From positions 46,367 through 110,366 of the forward strand of contig JBKHDI010000003.1 in assembly GCA_046541415.1 (NCBI GenBank): a stretch of DNA of 64,000 bases, read 5' to 3'. A model generated the notes under the pieces. It made no database searches and was not told where the DNA came from. It saw only the letters and a list, made by a program, of their open reading frames with translations. The DNA is from CAZOVB01 sp046541415. Its GTDB lineage: Bacteria; Planctomycetota; Phycisphaerae; SM23-33. The position numbers and the translations under genes are program-made. Each line of letters begins with the position of its first letter. Position 1 is the first letter of the stretch. Shown piece by piece: positions 54,247 to 63,247 of this stretch.

Positions 54247-55621
54247 GCATCATCTCTTTGTTGGCGGTGAGCATTTCGCGGAGCATCTCAGCCGCGGCGT
54301 CGGTGGAAATCGAGCACAGCGGGTCCAGCAGCAACGCCTGCAGGGCCAGGTCGAAGTCTTTCTCCATCCCGGCTGCTACGGTCATCTCCTGAACGTCGAC
54401 CACGCGGTCGACCAGGCTCAGCACCGCATCGGGCAGGGGCGTTGAGGTAATCGGCGCAACCGAGCCGTGGCGGAACTGGGCGTTGGATTCAACCACCACC
54501 TCGGGCGGAAGTTCCGGCAGTTGGCCCCGGTTGGGCAGGTTGACGTTGGTGTCCAGGTCGCCTGCGCCGACGATTGCGCACATCTGCTCAACGCCCTCCT
54601 CGCCGGTGTGGTAGAGCTTCTCGGGGATCTGGCCGGACTTGTGCTTCCGCTCGAGGTGGCTCTTGGGCTGGACTTTGCCCAGCCGAAAGGCCGACGGCGT
54701 CAGCAGCACGCCCCAGCGATGCAGCGTCTTTTCGTCGATGGCGTACCAGGGTACGAACTCGACCAGGTGACGGTCGCCGGCGGCCCCGAAGACGCCGAAG
54801 CGCCGGTAGAAGTCATACTTGATCTTGTTGCAGGCCTTGAAGAATTCATTGTCGGCCAGCAGTTCGGCGACCTTCTCGGACTGGTCGTCGAAGAACCCCT
54901 CGGCCTGGATTTCCTTCTCGATCAGCGGGTAGATATCGCGGCCTTTCCAACTCGCCCGGGGCACGAAGGTAAAGTGGTTGACCCCGGCGACGTCGACCTT
55001 GATCTCGCGGCGGTCGGGTTTCTCGACGTTCAGGTGTTTCTTGACCAGTTCCGCCAGCAGCCACTGCGTGCCGAAGACCTCGTGGCAGCAGCCGAACGCC
55101 TGGATTTCCGGCTCGGCCGCGTAGAGCGTCCGCGTGCAGACGGTCATGGGATTGGTGTAGTTGATCGCCCAGGCCCCGGGACAATGCTCGACGATCTGGT
55201 GGGCGAAGTGCTCGTAGAGCGGGATCGCCCGCAGCGAGCGGCTGAGCCCGCCGGGGCCCATGGTGTCTCCCACCGGCTGGACGATACCGTACTTCGCCGG
55301 GATGTCCAGGTCGTTGGCGTGCATCTGCACCGGGCCGGGCTGGATCGAAAGGAACACGAAATCCGCCCCGGCCAGGGCGTCGGGCAGGTCCTTCTCGGCC
55401 GAGACATCGAAGTGCGTCACCGCGTCTTTGTGGGAGAACAGGTCCTGGCCGAGCTTGACGTTCGCCGCAGCCGCCTCGTAATTGATGTCGTACAGGGCGA
55501 TCTGCCCGGTGAGTTTGTCGCACAGGGCCAGGTCGGTCATCACCGACCGGGCCCAGTTCCTGCTGCCTCCGCCGATGTAGGCGATCTTGACTTCCGTTGC
55601 GTCTTTGGGGGCCTTGGCCAT
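54230..55621 (-). CDS. GH4 alpha-glucosidase/alpha-galactosidase (NAD- and metal-dependent)
   Basis: GH4 enzymes cleave glycosides by a redox mechanism with NAD and a divalent metal. The 463 residues have the Rossmann loop IAYIGGGSRNW (13-23), LYDIN, the substrate motif NYTNPM (154-159), the metal ligands Cys179 and His180 in GCCHEV and His216 in VNHF. The typical FVPWYAIDEKT region follows. It resembles the alpha-galactosidase and alpha-glucuronidase branch, but specificity cannot be read here. No signal peptide is present, so it is cytoplasmic. It is the first gene of a two-gene unit with the small membrane protein and has a predicted promoter upstream. Confidence 0.92.
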   Translation of the reverse strand: MAKAPKDATEVKIAYIGGGSRNWARSVMTDLALCDKLTGQIALYDINYEAAAANVKLGQDLFSHKDAVTHFDVSAEKDLPDALAGADFVFLSIQPGPVQMHANDLDIPAKYGIVQPVGDTMGPGGLSRSLRAIPLYEHFAHQIVEHCPGAWAINYTNPMTVCTRTLYAAEPEIQAFGCCHEVFGTQWLLAELVKKHLNVEKPDRREIKVDVAGVNHFTFVPRASWKGRDIYPLIEKEIQAEGFFDDQSEKVAELLADNEFFKACNKIKYDFYRRFGVFGAAGDRHLVEFVPWYAIDEKTLHRWGVLLTPSAFRLGKVQPKSHLERKHKSGQIPEKLYHTGEEGVEQMCAIVGAGDLDTNVNLPNRGQLPELPPEVVVESNAQFRHGSVAPITSTPLPDAVLSLVDRVVDVQEMTVAAGMEKDFDLALQALLLDPLCSISTDAAAEMLREMLTANKEMMRGWEL

Positions 55622-55659
55622 GGGTTCTGCTCCTTGTCTGGCTGTATCCTGGGCAGCGA

Positions 55660-55688
55660 ATCATACGCGTTGTGCGGCCTTGCAGCAA
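55660..55688 (-). promoter_or_regulatory. Predicted promoter of the GH4 unit
   Basis: Reading leftward, TTGCTG (55688-55683) is followed after 17 nt by TATGAT (55665-55660, 5 of 6 to the consensus). It lies 38 nt before the GH4 start codon. The -35 is weak (3 of 6). Confidence 0.45.
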
Positions 55689-55844
55689 GGATTGACAGGT
55701 CCGGGTCGCCCTGCCTCGAATCGAGATCCCTGCCACGGCCAGCCAGGACTGCAAATCTCTGTGCACTGCTCAAGTTTTCCCATAGATGGCGGATAAAGAC
55801 GATAGAGACCCCGAGTCTCCGTGCGCACAACGAGGAGAATCGCC

Positions 55845-56750
55845 ATGATCGACGCGATCGGACAACAAGACCCGCTCTTGACACAGGTCCCTGCAGAGCC
55901 CGTAGAGGCCCAGCCATCCCAGCCGGTTGAGGCTGCCGAGACCCAGCCGGCCGGGCCGGTCGGCCAGCCCGCCCGGGGCCCCATGCGGGCCCTGGAGAAC
56001 CTGCTGTCCCACGCCCCGCGCGACCTGATGAAGCACGGGACCAGGCACATCGACAAGCTCATGGATCGCCTGGGCTTCCGGGCACAGCAGCTGGCGGAGA
56101 TGACCGACGCCGATACCGCCCGGGCCAGCGTGTCGATCGAGCTGTCGTACCAGGCTGTCCGCCAGATCGACCAGGCGGGCAACGAGACCTTCGCGATGCA
56201 GTTCTCGCTGGATGCGTCCTTCTCAGCCTTTGCCGAGGGTCAAAACGGGCAGATCGGCGCCGAGCAGACCTTCTCGCTGGAAGGCTTTATGGGAGCGGGC
56301 AACGACCCGAAGGCCCTGTTCGAGCAGACGTTCAACCCGCCGAGCACGGCCGACTCGATCGTCAACCACGCCGTCGACCGATACCGCCAGATGCTCGAAA
56401 ACCAGGGCGCAGAAGACACCGCCGAAAACCGAAGCCAGTACGTCGACCTCGTCCAGTCGGCCGTCGATAACGTCGCCGAGACGCTCCGGGAGAAGTATGC
56501 CGACGACGCCGAGAAGCTCGACCAGATCGACCGGATCGCCCGGTCGGTGGCCGGGAAGCTTAACGACTTCCTGGAAAACGGGCTGGGCGAACCGACCAGC
56601 CAGACCGACCCGGCCACCGCGGTCCAGCAGCAGATGTGGATGCAGCTGGAGATGACCCGAACGGTCGTGCGGACCTACAACCCCGCTGCCGGGCCGGAAG
56701 AGACCGACATAGACGAGCAGCAGCCCGCCCTGCTGGATGTAGCCGCCTGA
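55845..56750 (+). CDS. Unrecognised soluble protein, 301 residues
   Basis: ATG 55845 is preceded by GAGGAG. The first 45 residues are rich in Pro, Ala, Gln and Glu and look unordered. A helical part (about 47-90) leads to a beta segment (SVSIELSYQAVRQID, FAMQFSLDASFSAFAEG). A long helical region (about 175-290, VNHAVDRYRQMLENQ, VDNVAETLREKY) ends the chain. The middle resembles DUF5610-type proteins by rough pattern, which is a weak impression. There is no signal peptide or membrane segment. It is followed by a bidirectional terminator shared with the convergent PEP-CTERM gene, and is probably monocistronic. Confidence 0.72.
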   Translation: MIDAIGQQDPLLTQVPAEPVEAQPSQPVEAAETQPAGPVGQPARGPMRALENLLSHAPRDLMKHGTRHIDKLMDRLGFRAQQLAEMTDADTARASVSIELSYQAVRQIDQAGNETFAMQFSLDASFSAFAEGQNGQIGAEQTFSLEGFMGAGNDPKALFEQTFNPPSTADSIVNHAVDRYRQMLENQGAEDTAENRSQYVDLVQSAVDNVAETLREKYADDAEKLDQIDRIARSVAGKLNDFLENGLGEPTSQTDPATAVQQQMWMQLEMTRTVVRTYNPAAGPEETDIDEQQPALLDVAA

Positions 56751-56773
56751 GTCAACGCCTGCAGCGCCGATAG

Positions 56774-56816
56774 AAAAACGCCCGCGGTTCCGATCGGAAC
56801 CTGCGGGCGCTTCTGA
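56774..56816. terminator. Bidirectional intrinsic terminator
   Basis: CGCCCGC-GGTTCC and GGAACC-TGCGGGCG form a stem with one bulge around a short loop (centre near 56795), with an A-run on the left (56774-56778) and TTCTG on the right. It lies between two convergent genes (56750 and 56842), and the A-run makes it a good terminator for the minus-strand gene in particular. Confidence 0.75.
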
Positions 56817-56841
56817 TTCAGCCGGAGGCAACGACGCCAGG

Positions 56842-59493
56842 TCAGCGTTTGCGACGCCGCCGCAATCCGGCCAGGGCCCCGAGGCCCAGAAGAGTCATCA
56901 TTCCCGGTTCGGGAACCACCGCCAGCAGCGCAGCGGGGGCCTGGACGGCATCATCGCCCATCCCCGCGCCCCAGTTGTCCAGCATGCGGATAGCATCGTC
57001 GGCATCGACGTCGCCGTCGCCGTCGAAGTCCCCCTGCGACCAGCCGGTCCCGCTGGCCCAGTTGGAAAGCAGGATCGACGCGTCTGCCAGGTCGACGTCC
57101 ATGTCCATGTCCGCATCGCCAGCCAGCAGGCCAAGCACGTCGCCGAAGGCTGTGGCACTGTTGCTCAGGCGGATCGCGTCGATCAGCCCGCCGTTATCAC
57201 CGACCGACAGGCCCAGCAGGTCCAGCGAGTCGCCGAACAGGTCCGCCCCGTCGGAGGTCATCTGCGCCTGGCCAAGGTCCTTGAGGTCCGGGTCGATCCA
57301 CAACTCGATCGAATCGTTGCCGCTGCCGACCTGCAGCCTGGCCAGCAGCAGATGGACCTGGCCGTCGTCGAAGCTCCCAGCCAGCTGGTTGCCCAGAAGC
57401 TCCAGGCTGCCATCGTCGGCGATGCCCATGGCATCATCGGCGCTGACGCCGTCCAGCCAGAGCAGCGACTCGGCCCCGGTGGTCGGATCGACCTGCACCA
57501 GGGCGGTCATCCAGGCCTCCCCCGACATCCCTCCACGGATGTTGCGGATCGTGATGTGTCCGGCCCGCTGTCCGCTGCCGTCGCCGGCTGCCCCGCTGAA
57601 GCCGTACGCGTGCGAGTTGACATACCCCTCTGCGTCGTAGCTGAGGTTTTCGTTGGCGACGAACTTCGGATCGGCCCCATCGGCCTGCCAAGGCTCGGCC
57701 CACCCGGGGGCGATGTAGCTGACCGTCTCGAGGTCCTTGCTCGTTTCGCCGTAGTGGAAATCCTCCCGCAGCATGCCCACGAACGGGCCCGCGTTGGGCT
57801 CGTTGGTCGTCAGGACCTGTCCGTAGGCCCGCATGATCGACTGGTACGTCGCCAGATCGATCTGCTGGACGGTCGTACCTTCCTCGATCGCCCGGACAGC
57901 CGCCGTCCCGGCCGACTGGCCGAGGACCATGAACACCGGCTCCATCCGCATCGAGCCATACGCGGTGTGGCTGGCCGAGAAGGCCGAAGAAACCAGCAGG
58001 TTCGTCGCCTCGGCCTGCTTGGGCGTAATCGAACCGTACGCCACCGAATACGTCCGGGTCTGGCTGTTGAGCCAGAAGTTGCCCTCTGCCTCTACATCCC
58101 CGTTGGCGTCGATGTAGCGGTGGGTGTTGTGGGAGTCCATCGCGTAGGTGCCCAGGCCGATTTCCGTCCCGGCCGGGACGTCAACCGGGTTGTCCGAGCG
58201 AGTATTCAGTTCGGTCATCACGAACTCGCCGAGCATGCGCCTGGCCTCGCGAACGTACAGCTGGTGCGGGAAGTGTTCGTTGTCGGTAAATTCGCCCGGC
58301 GCCAGGCCCCACTTGGCCATCTGGCTGGTCACCGGGGAGTCGAAGGCCAGGTAGTACAGGAAGCCCTTGGTGTATTCGATGTGCTTCTGGATGATGTACT
58401 CGCGCTCCTCGTCGCTCGCTTCGGCATAGTTGGTGATGTTGCCGGTGGCCGGGACGTATACGTCGTAGTTGCCCGCCAGGTAGTCCGTCGAGGCCGGGCC
58501 CCAGTTGTTGATGTCGTTGAGGTTGCTGCCGATCCCGGTATCCAGGCGGACGACCTTGCTGAGCTTGTTGCCCGTCTCGCGGATGTAGCGGTCGTGGACC
58601 TCGTAGGTGTCGCGGTCGTAGCCTTCCGGGGCGTTTTCGCCGTTGGCGCCCCACAGGTCGGTCCACTTGACGCGGTTCGAACCGTCGGTCCAGGTCATCC
58701 GGTAGCAGTAGGCCTGAATGCGGTTGTCGGCTGCGCCGTTGCCCGCCGGGTCCTGGCCTGTCAGGTGGACCCCGTCGATCAGCCCCGAATTCGGGTCGCC
58801 CGGGGTGACGTACGGGTCGACGTTGGCCCCATTGTCCGAGAATATGTGGTGTCGCGAGATGTCATAGGCGATGCCGTTATAGCTCTCGCCGTACTGGCTT
58901 CGTGCCTCGCGGCCGACGGTGTAGTTCACGCCCGCCGCGGCCATCAGGTCGCCCTCGTACGTCGCGTCGATGAAGACCTTCGCGCTGTAGGAACGGCCCG
59001 CCTTGGTGCGGAACGACTGGATCTTCGTTCCGTTCATCGTCAGCCCGGCGGGTGTGCGGTCCAACTGGCCGAGACGGTGCAGGGTTACGCCCGACTCGGC
59101 GACCATGGCGTCGAAGACGGCCTCGGCCTTGCTGGAGATGACGTTCCATCCGCTGCCCCCGCCGATGCGGTCTTCGCGGCGGTAGAAGTCGAAGGCCAGC
59201 CCGCCGATTTCGCTGCCGTCGCCGGCGTCGGTCGAGCCCAGCCCGCCGCTGGAGAGCCCGCCGAGGTGGCTGACGTATCGGGGCGAGCCGTCGGGGTTGG
59301 TCCCGACGTAGTCGCCCGGATCGATCAGGATCACCGACTTGCCCATCCGGGCGGCCTGGACGGCGGCGGTTACCCCGCCGGACGTGCCGCCGTAGACGAC
59401 GATATCGGCGTTGTAATTCTCGGCCCCGGCTGTGGCGGTCCATCCGACCAGTACCGCCGCGGCGATCATCCATTGTCCCGTCAAACGTCTCAT
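56842..59493 (-). CDS. Secreted FAD-dependent oxidoreductase with dockerin-like repeats and PEP-CTERM signal
   Basis: The ATG at 59493 (AGGAG upstream) begins a signal peptide (QWMIAAAVLVGWTATAGA). The catalytic part (about 20-570 of 883) is of the FAD_oxidored type: NADIVVYGGTSGGVTAAVQAARMGKSVILID binds FAD, and later motifs such as TYEGDLMAAAGV and YGSMRMEPVFMVLGQSAGTAAV are typical. A beta-rich region (about 600-770) may bind carbohydrate. Two dockerin-like calcium loops follow (GDADMDMDVDLADAS and GDFDGDGDVDADDAI). The end, VPEPGMMTLLGLGALAGLRRRRKR, is a PEP-CTERM sorting signal. The substrate is unknown. The next gene upstream ends in a terminator. Confidence 0.9.
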   Translation of the reverse strand: MRRLTGQWMIAAAVLVGWTATAGAENYNADIVVYGGTSGGVTAAVQAARMGKSVILIDPGDYVGTNPDGSPRYVSHLGGLSSGGLGSTDAGDGSEIGGLAFDFYRREDRIGGGSGWNVISSKAEAVFDAMVAESGVTLHRLGQLDRTPAGLTMNGTKIQSFRTKAGRSYSAKVFIDATYEGDLMAAAGVNYTVGREARSQYGESYNGIAYDISRHHIFSDNGANVDPYVTPGDPNSGLIDGVHLTGQDPAGNGAADNRIQAYCYRMTWTDGSNRVKWTDLWGANGENAPEGYDRDTYEVHDRYIRETGNKLSKVVRLDTGIGSNLNDINNWGPASTDYLAGNYDVYVPATGNITNYAEASDEEREYIIQKHIEYTKGFLYYLAFDSPVTSQMAKWGLAPGEFTDNEHFPHQLYVREARRMLGEFVMTELNTRSDNPVDVPAGTEIGLGTYAMDSHNTHRYIDANGDVEAEGNFWLNSQTRTYSVAYGSITPKQAEATNLLVSSAFSASHTAYGSMRMEPVFMVLGQSAGTAAVRAIEEGTTVQQIDLATYQSIMRAYGQVLTTNEPNAGPFVGMLREDFHYGETSKDLETVSYIAPGWAEPWQADGADPKFVANENLSYDAEGYVNSHAYGFSGAAGDGSGQRAGHITIRNIRGGMSGEAWMTALVQVDPTTGAESLLWLDGVSADDAMGIADDGSLELLGNQLAGSFDDGQVHLLLARLQVGSGNDSIELWIDPDLKDLGQAQMTSDGADLFGDSLDLLGLSVGDNGGLIDAIRLSNSATAFGDVLGLLAGDADMDMDVDLADASILLSNWASGTGWSQGDFDGDGDVDADDAIRMLDNWGAGMGDDAVQAPAALLAVVPEPGMMTLLGLGALAGLRRRRKR

Positions 59494-59545
59494 GGCTGCT
59501 CCTGTCGTACTTCGTTTTGTCCCGGTTCGGGCACAATTCGGGTAC

Positions 59546-59577
59546 AAAAAGGGAGGATCCCGTCTGGAGATCCTCCC
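59546..59577 (-). terminator. Intrinsic terminator after the 254-residue PEP-CTERM gene
   Basis: GGGAGGATC (59551-59559) pairs with GATCCTCCC (59569-59577). On the minus strand it is followed by TTTTT (59546-59550). It lies about 80 nt past the end of the gene at 59657 and before the FAD oxidoreductase gene. Confidence 0.85.
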
Positions 59578-59656
59578 AAATTGCTCAAACATCTATTCTG
59601 TCGCGTGGGATTTCATCCACCCGACGTCTCGGTCGCTTGCAGGCCCGGGGGGCCGC

Positions 59657-60421
59657 TTATCTGCGACGGCGACGCAGAATCGCCAGACCGCCCAGACCCA
59701 GCACGCCCATCGTGGCCGGCTCGGGAACGGCGGTGAACTGAACCACGCTAAGAATCGTGCTGCTGCCGCTGCCGCCACCCAGACCCCAGGTGATTTCGAT
59801 GGTGCCGTTGGCGTCGGGCGCCAGGTCGCTCAGCGTCGCGATGTCATCGGTGTTGTTCAGGGGTTGGTAGGAATCCGAAGCGCTGCCGCCGCCGGTCGTG
59901 GTCTCAGTAAAGACCGACTCGAGGCGGGGCCCGCTGCCGATGCCACCGAAGAATTCGAAGTCGTAGGTCAATGCGGTGTTCAGATTGCGGAACTCGAAGA
60001 CGATCGTGCCATCACCGACAGTACCTTCGTCATCTACCGTGAAGCCCAGGTCCCGCGTAGCTGAGATGGGGAAGCCCGTGGTGGTGGCCTCGTCATAGTC
60101 CGCAGTGGTCTCCGTGCCCCAGTCAGTGGTGTTGTTGACCTCTGTGCCAACCCAACTGACGCCGGTGGCCGCGCCGTCGCTGCGGCGGATCAAATCTGCG
60201 ATCAGTATGTCATCCGGGTCGTGGTCGTTGAAGCGGGCTCCCGGATCCCCAGGTTGCTCGTCGCCCTCGTCGGCACTGCCCCAGTTGTTCCAGTTGTCGC
60301 CCGTGGCGTTCACGTTGCCGCCGCTGTTGATGTCGATCGAAACGACATCGCCTGCGATAATTGCCGCTTGTGCCCCGGCCGCGATGGCCAGAACGATTCC
60401 CAGTGCTGCTACTTTCCTCAT
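59657..60421 (-). CDS. Small PEP-CTERM secreted protein
   Basis: The 254-residue protein starts at ATG 60421 with AGGAGAGG upstream and a signal peptide (VAALGIVLAIAAGAQA). The body is Asp/Thr/Gly/Asn-rich: SIDINSGGNVNATGDNWNNWGS, RDLGFTVDDEGTVGDGTIVFEFRN, LTYDFEFFGGIGSGPR, a pattern of planctomycete PEP-CTERM proteins with an adhesion-like beta fold. The end is VPEPATMGVLGLGGLAILRRRRR, a standard sorting signal. It lies divergently from the XylR-type regulator with a 168-nt gap and has its own terminator, so a link between the two is possible but unproven. Confidence 0.88.
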   Translation of the reverse strand: MRKVAALGIVLAIAAGAQAAIIAGDVVSIDINSGGNVNATGDNWNNWGSADEGDEQPGDPGARFNDHDPDDILIADLIRRSDGAATGVSWVGTEVNNTTDWGTETTADYDEATTTGFPISATRDLGFTVDDEGTVGDGTIVFEFRNLNTALTYDFEFFGGIGSGPRLESVFTETTTGGGSASDSYQPLNNTDDIATLSDLAPDANGTIEITWGLGGGSGSSTILSVVQFTAVPEPATMGVLGLGGLAILRRRRR

Positions 60422-60589
60422 CGTAAGTCCTCTCCTGTTGATTGCCTGATTTGCTTGGGGCTCCGAATCCCGCATGGGATTTCGCCCATATTTCAACGAT
60501 GTAGTATAGGCCCCTGCCGGCAGTCATGTTTGACGAATAGAGTATTTATTTTTCCCCATTGCGCAGGCTTTCGGCTAATATGGGAAAAT

Positions 60590-61735
60590 ATGTCCCTGAG
60601 ACCACCCAATTCAGCCGCGGGGCGGGGCTTGCGGCGTGTTCTGCTGGCGGTTCACACCTACGCCGCCTACGGCCAGCGGATCGTCGAGGGTATCCTGCAG
60701 TACGCCGAGATGCACGCCGGATGGGAGTTCCAGATCTTCCGCGAATCGCAGGATCCGTATCAGTCCGCCCTGCCCGACGGGGTGATTGCCGAGATCTTCG
60801 ACGGGCCGCTGGGACAGGACGTCGCCCGGATGATCTCCGGCGGAACGCCTGCGGTGCTGACCACCTCGCAGGCTCCGCCGGATCTGGCTCCTCGTGTGAT
60901 GGCCGACAACCTGGCCGTCGGGGCCACCGGGGCCGACCATCTGCTGGACCTGGGCTTCGATCGGCTTGGCTTCCTGGCGACCCAGCCAAGGGCCTTCGCG
61001 CGGCAGCGACAGGACGGATTCGTCCAGGAGGCCCGGCAGAGGGGTGTCGATGTCGACCTGTTCCCCCTCGATGGGACCATGACCGTCAACCAGTGGGTTC
61101 AGCAGCTGAGCAAGCCCATCGGCATCATGGCCGCGGAGGACATGACGGCCGTCCACCTGGCCAACGTCTGCCGGGAAATGAATATCATGGTCCCCGAACA
61201 GGTCGCCATCCTGGGGGTGGACAACGACGAGCTGGCCTGCCGGATGACTACCCCGCCGCTGAGCAGCATCGATCACGGGACAAGGCGGATCGGCTTCGAG
61301 GCTGCGGCCCTGCTGGATCGGCTGATGGACGGCCAGGCGCCGCCGGGCGAGGACGTCCGCGTGCCCCCCGAAGGGGTCATCGTGCGCCAATCGACCAGTA
61401 CGCTGGCGATCGAGGATGTTGACGTCGCCCGGGCCGTGCGGTTCATCCGCGAGAATATCGCCGATGGCATCGGGCCCAAGGACGTCATCGCCGCCCTGCC
61501 GGTAGCGCGGCGGACCCTGGAGACCGGCTTTCGCCGCTGCCTGGGCAGGACCATCGGCCAGGAGGTCATGCGGGTGCGGATCGCCCGCGTCAAGCACCTG
61601 CTGATCGAGACGGAGCTGGCCATGCCGGAAATCTGCGAACTGGCGGGCTTCAGCTACCCCTCCCAGCTGTCCAAGGCCTTCAAGCGCGAGGTCGGCCAGG
61701 CCCCCAGCGACTACCGACGGGCCAAGCGACTCTGA
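60590..61735 (+). CDS. XylR-type AraC-family transcriptional regulator
   Basis: The 381-residue protein joins a LacI/periplasmic-binding-type sensor domain (about 15-265: RRVLLAVHTYAAYGQRIVEGILQYAEMH, MADNLAVGATGADHLLDLGFDRLGFLA, VAILGVDNDELACRMTTPPLSSI) to an AraC double helix-turn-helix (about 275-381: LETGFRRCLGRTIGQEVMRVRIARVKHLL, ICELAGFSYPSQLSKAFKREVGQAPSDYRR). E. coli XylR has the same layout and length (392). Sugars probably bind the sensor. ATG 60590 is used; the frame's extension to 60221 lies in the leader. It is divergent from the small PEP-CTERM gene, a likely target. Confidence 0.9.
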   Translation: MSLRPPNSAAGRGLRRVLLAVHTYAAYGQRIVEGILQYAEMHAGWEFQIFRESQDPYQSALPDGVIAEIFDGPLGQDVARMISGGTPAVLTTSQAPPDLAPRVMADNLAVGATGADHLLDLGFDRLGFLATQPRAFARQRQDGFVQEARQRGVDVDLFPLDGTMTVNQWVQQLSKPIGIMAAEDMTAVHLANVCREMNIMVPEQVAILGVDNDELACRMTTPPLSSIDHGTRRIGFEAAALLDRLMDGQAPPGEDVRVPPEGVIVRQSTSTLAIEDVDVARAVRFIRENIADGIGPKDVIAALPVARRTLETGFRRCLGRTIGQEVMRVRIARVKHLLIETELAMPEICELAGFSYPSQLSKAFKREVGQAPSDYRRAKRL

Positions 61736-61745
61736 CCGCCCGGGC

Positions 61746-62399
61746 TCAGCCCTCCGGTTCGCGGGGGTCCAGCAGGTCTGCGATCGCCTCGGCCAACATC
61801 TGCCTGTACTCCTGCTGCGGGATCTCCACCGCCCCGTAACGGGCCAGGTTCGGGGTGACCCATTGCAGGTCGTACAGGGTAAAGCCGCACTCCCGCAGGT
61901 GCATCACGCTGGCGACCAGGGCGGCCTTGCCGGCGTCGGTGACGGTGTGGAACATGCTCTCGGCGAAAAACGCCCGCCCCATCGCAACCCCGTAGAGCCC
62001 GCCGATCGGGTCGCCGCGGCGCGGCGCGTCGGCCGACCAGGCCTCGAAGCTGTGGGCAAAGCCCATCTCGTGCAGGCGGACGTAGGCAGAGCGCATCTCC
62101 GGCGAGATCCACGTGCCGTTCTCCCGCCCCGTACCCTCGGTCCGACAGAGGCGGATGACCCGCTGGAAACAGGAGTCGATCGTGCAGACGAAGCGGCCCG
62201 AACGCAGCGTCCGCTTCAGGCGGCGAGGCACGTGGAAGCGGCCGTCCAGGGGCAGGATGCCGCGCGGGTCCGGGCTGAACCAGTAGAGCTCGCCGGCCTC
62301 GACCATCGGAAACAGCCCCTGGGCATAGGCGGACAAGAGGATCTCGGGGCTGAGGTTGGCCAATATTTCCGGGTCGACCGGGTGGGGCTCGAAGGACAC
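61746..62399 (-). CDS. aat: Leucyl/phenylalanyl-tRNA--protein transferase Aat
   Basis: Aat adds Leu or Phe to proteins with N-terminal Lys or Arg, marking them for ClpS/ClpAP. The 217 residues are near family length. The motifs LLSAYAQGLFPM, YWFSPDPRGILPLDGRFHVPRRLKRTLRS, RENGTWISPEMRSAYVRLHEMGFAHSFEAW and GRAFFAESMFHTV are diagnostic. The start is GTG at 62399, with GAGG six nt before it, 8 nt after the stop of the ZIP gene. An open frame runs upstream through that gene but is not coding. The gene is probably cotranscribed with the ZIP gene. Confidence 0.94.
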   Translation of the reverse strand: MSFEPHPVDPEILANLSPEILLSAYAQGLFPMVEAGELYWFSPDPRGILPLDGRFHVPRRLKRTLRSGRFVCTIDSCFQRVIRLCRTEGTGRENGTWISPEMRSAYVRLHEMGFAHSFEAWSADAPRRGDPIGGLYGVAMGRAFFAESMFHTVTDAGKAALVASVMHLRECGFTLYDLQWVTPNLARYGAVEIPQQEYRQMLAEAIADLLDPREPEG

Positions 62400-62407
62400 G
62401 GTCGGCC

Positions 62408-63247
62408 TCAGCCCAGGGCCACGTCGAGGCTCATCATGATCGCAAAGCCGCCGATTACGCCCATGGTCGCCAGGTCGACGTTGTCGTTGGCCTGGGATTC
62501 GGGGATCAGTTCCTCGGCGGCGACAAAGATCATCGCCCCGGCTGCAAAGGCCAGTGCATACGGCAGGATCGGCGTGACGAAGATGACCAGGGCTGCGCCG
62601 ACCACGCCGGCTATCGGCTCGACCATGCCCGAGAGCTGCCCGTACCAGAGTGCTTTCATCCGCCCCATCCCCTCGCGTCGCAGCGGCAGGGCCACCGCCG
62701 AGCCTTCCGGGAAATTCTGCAGCCCGATGCCCAGTGCCAGCGCCGCGGCCGCTCCGAGCTGGGCGGTCTGTGCGGCGCCGGTCATCCCGGCTGCGGCCCC
62801 GAAGGCCACCCCCACCGCCAGGCCCTCGGGGATATTGTGCAGCGTGATCGCCAGGACCAGCAGGGTCGACCGCTGCCAGTTGGTCTTGACGCCCTCTGCC
62901 TGGTCGGTCCGCAGGCCCGGGTGCAGGTGCGGCAGGACCTTGTCGATCATCCGCAGAAAGGCCGCCCCCAGCAGGAAGCCCACCAGCGGCGGGACCCACT
63001 TCCACTGGCCATAGCCTTCTTCGACGGCCATGTCGATCGCCGGGGCCAGCAGCGACCAGAAGCTCGCGGCGATCATCACCCCGGCCGCCATGCCCAGGGA
63101 CGCATCGAGGAACTTCTGCGAGACGTTCCGCGTGAAGATCACGATCGCGGCGCCCAGGGCGGTAACGCCCCAGGTAAACAGCGTCGCCAGCAGCGCCAGC
63201 AGAACCGGGTTGACGTGGCGCATCCAGTCGATCAGGGGATCCAGCAT
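62408..63247 (-). CDS. ZIP-family metal transporter (GufA type)
   Basis: The 279-residue protein has about eight membrane segments with the ZIP metal-binding motifs: HNIPEGLAVGVAFGA in the fourth segment and QNFPEGSAVALP in the fifth, and an AAEELIPES motif near the end. These residues line the binuclear metal site. The loop after the third segment holds HLHPGL. ZIP proteins move zinc or iron into the cytoplasm. It starts at ATG 63247, and aat follows after 8 nt on the same strand. Confidence 0.93.
   Translation of the reverse strand: MLDPLIDWMRHVNPVLLALLATLFTWGVTALGAAIVIFTRNVSQKFLDASLGMAAGVMIAASFWSLLAPAIDMAVEEGYGQWKWVPPLVGFLLGAAFLRMIDKVLPHLHPGLRTDQAEGVKTNWQRSTLLVLAITLHNIPEGLAVGVAFGAAAGMTGAAQTAQLGAAAALALGIGLQNFPEGSAVALPLRREGMGRMKALWYGQLSGMVEPIAGVVGAALVIFVTPILPYALAFAAGAMIFVAAEELIPESQANDNVDLATMGVIGGFAIMMSLDVALG

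Noticed and set aside
55692..55721. Promoter TTGACA-18-TCGAAT for the 301-residue gene
   Set aside because: The -35 is perfect but the -10 is poor and the site is over 120 nt from the start codon, overlapping the GH4 promoter on the other strand.
60530..60581. Promoter for the XylR-type gene from TTGACG and TAATAT
   Set aside because: The two boxes are 40 nt apart, far outside any usable spacing.
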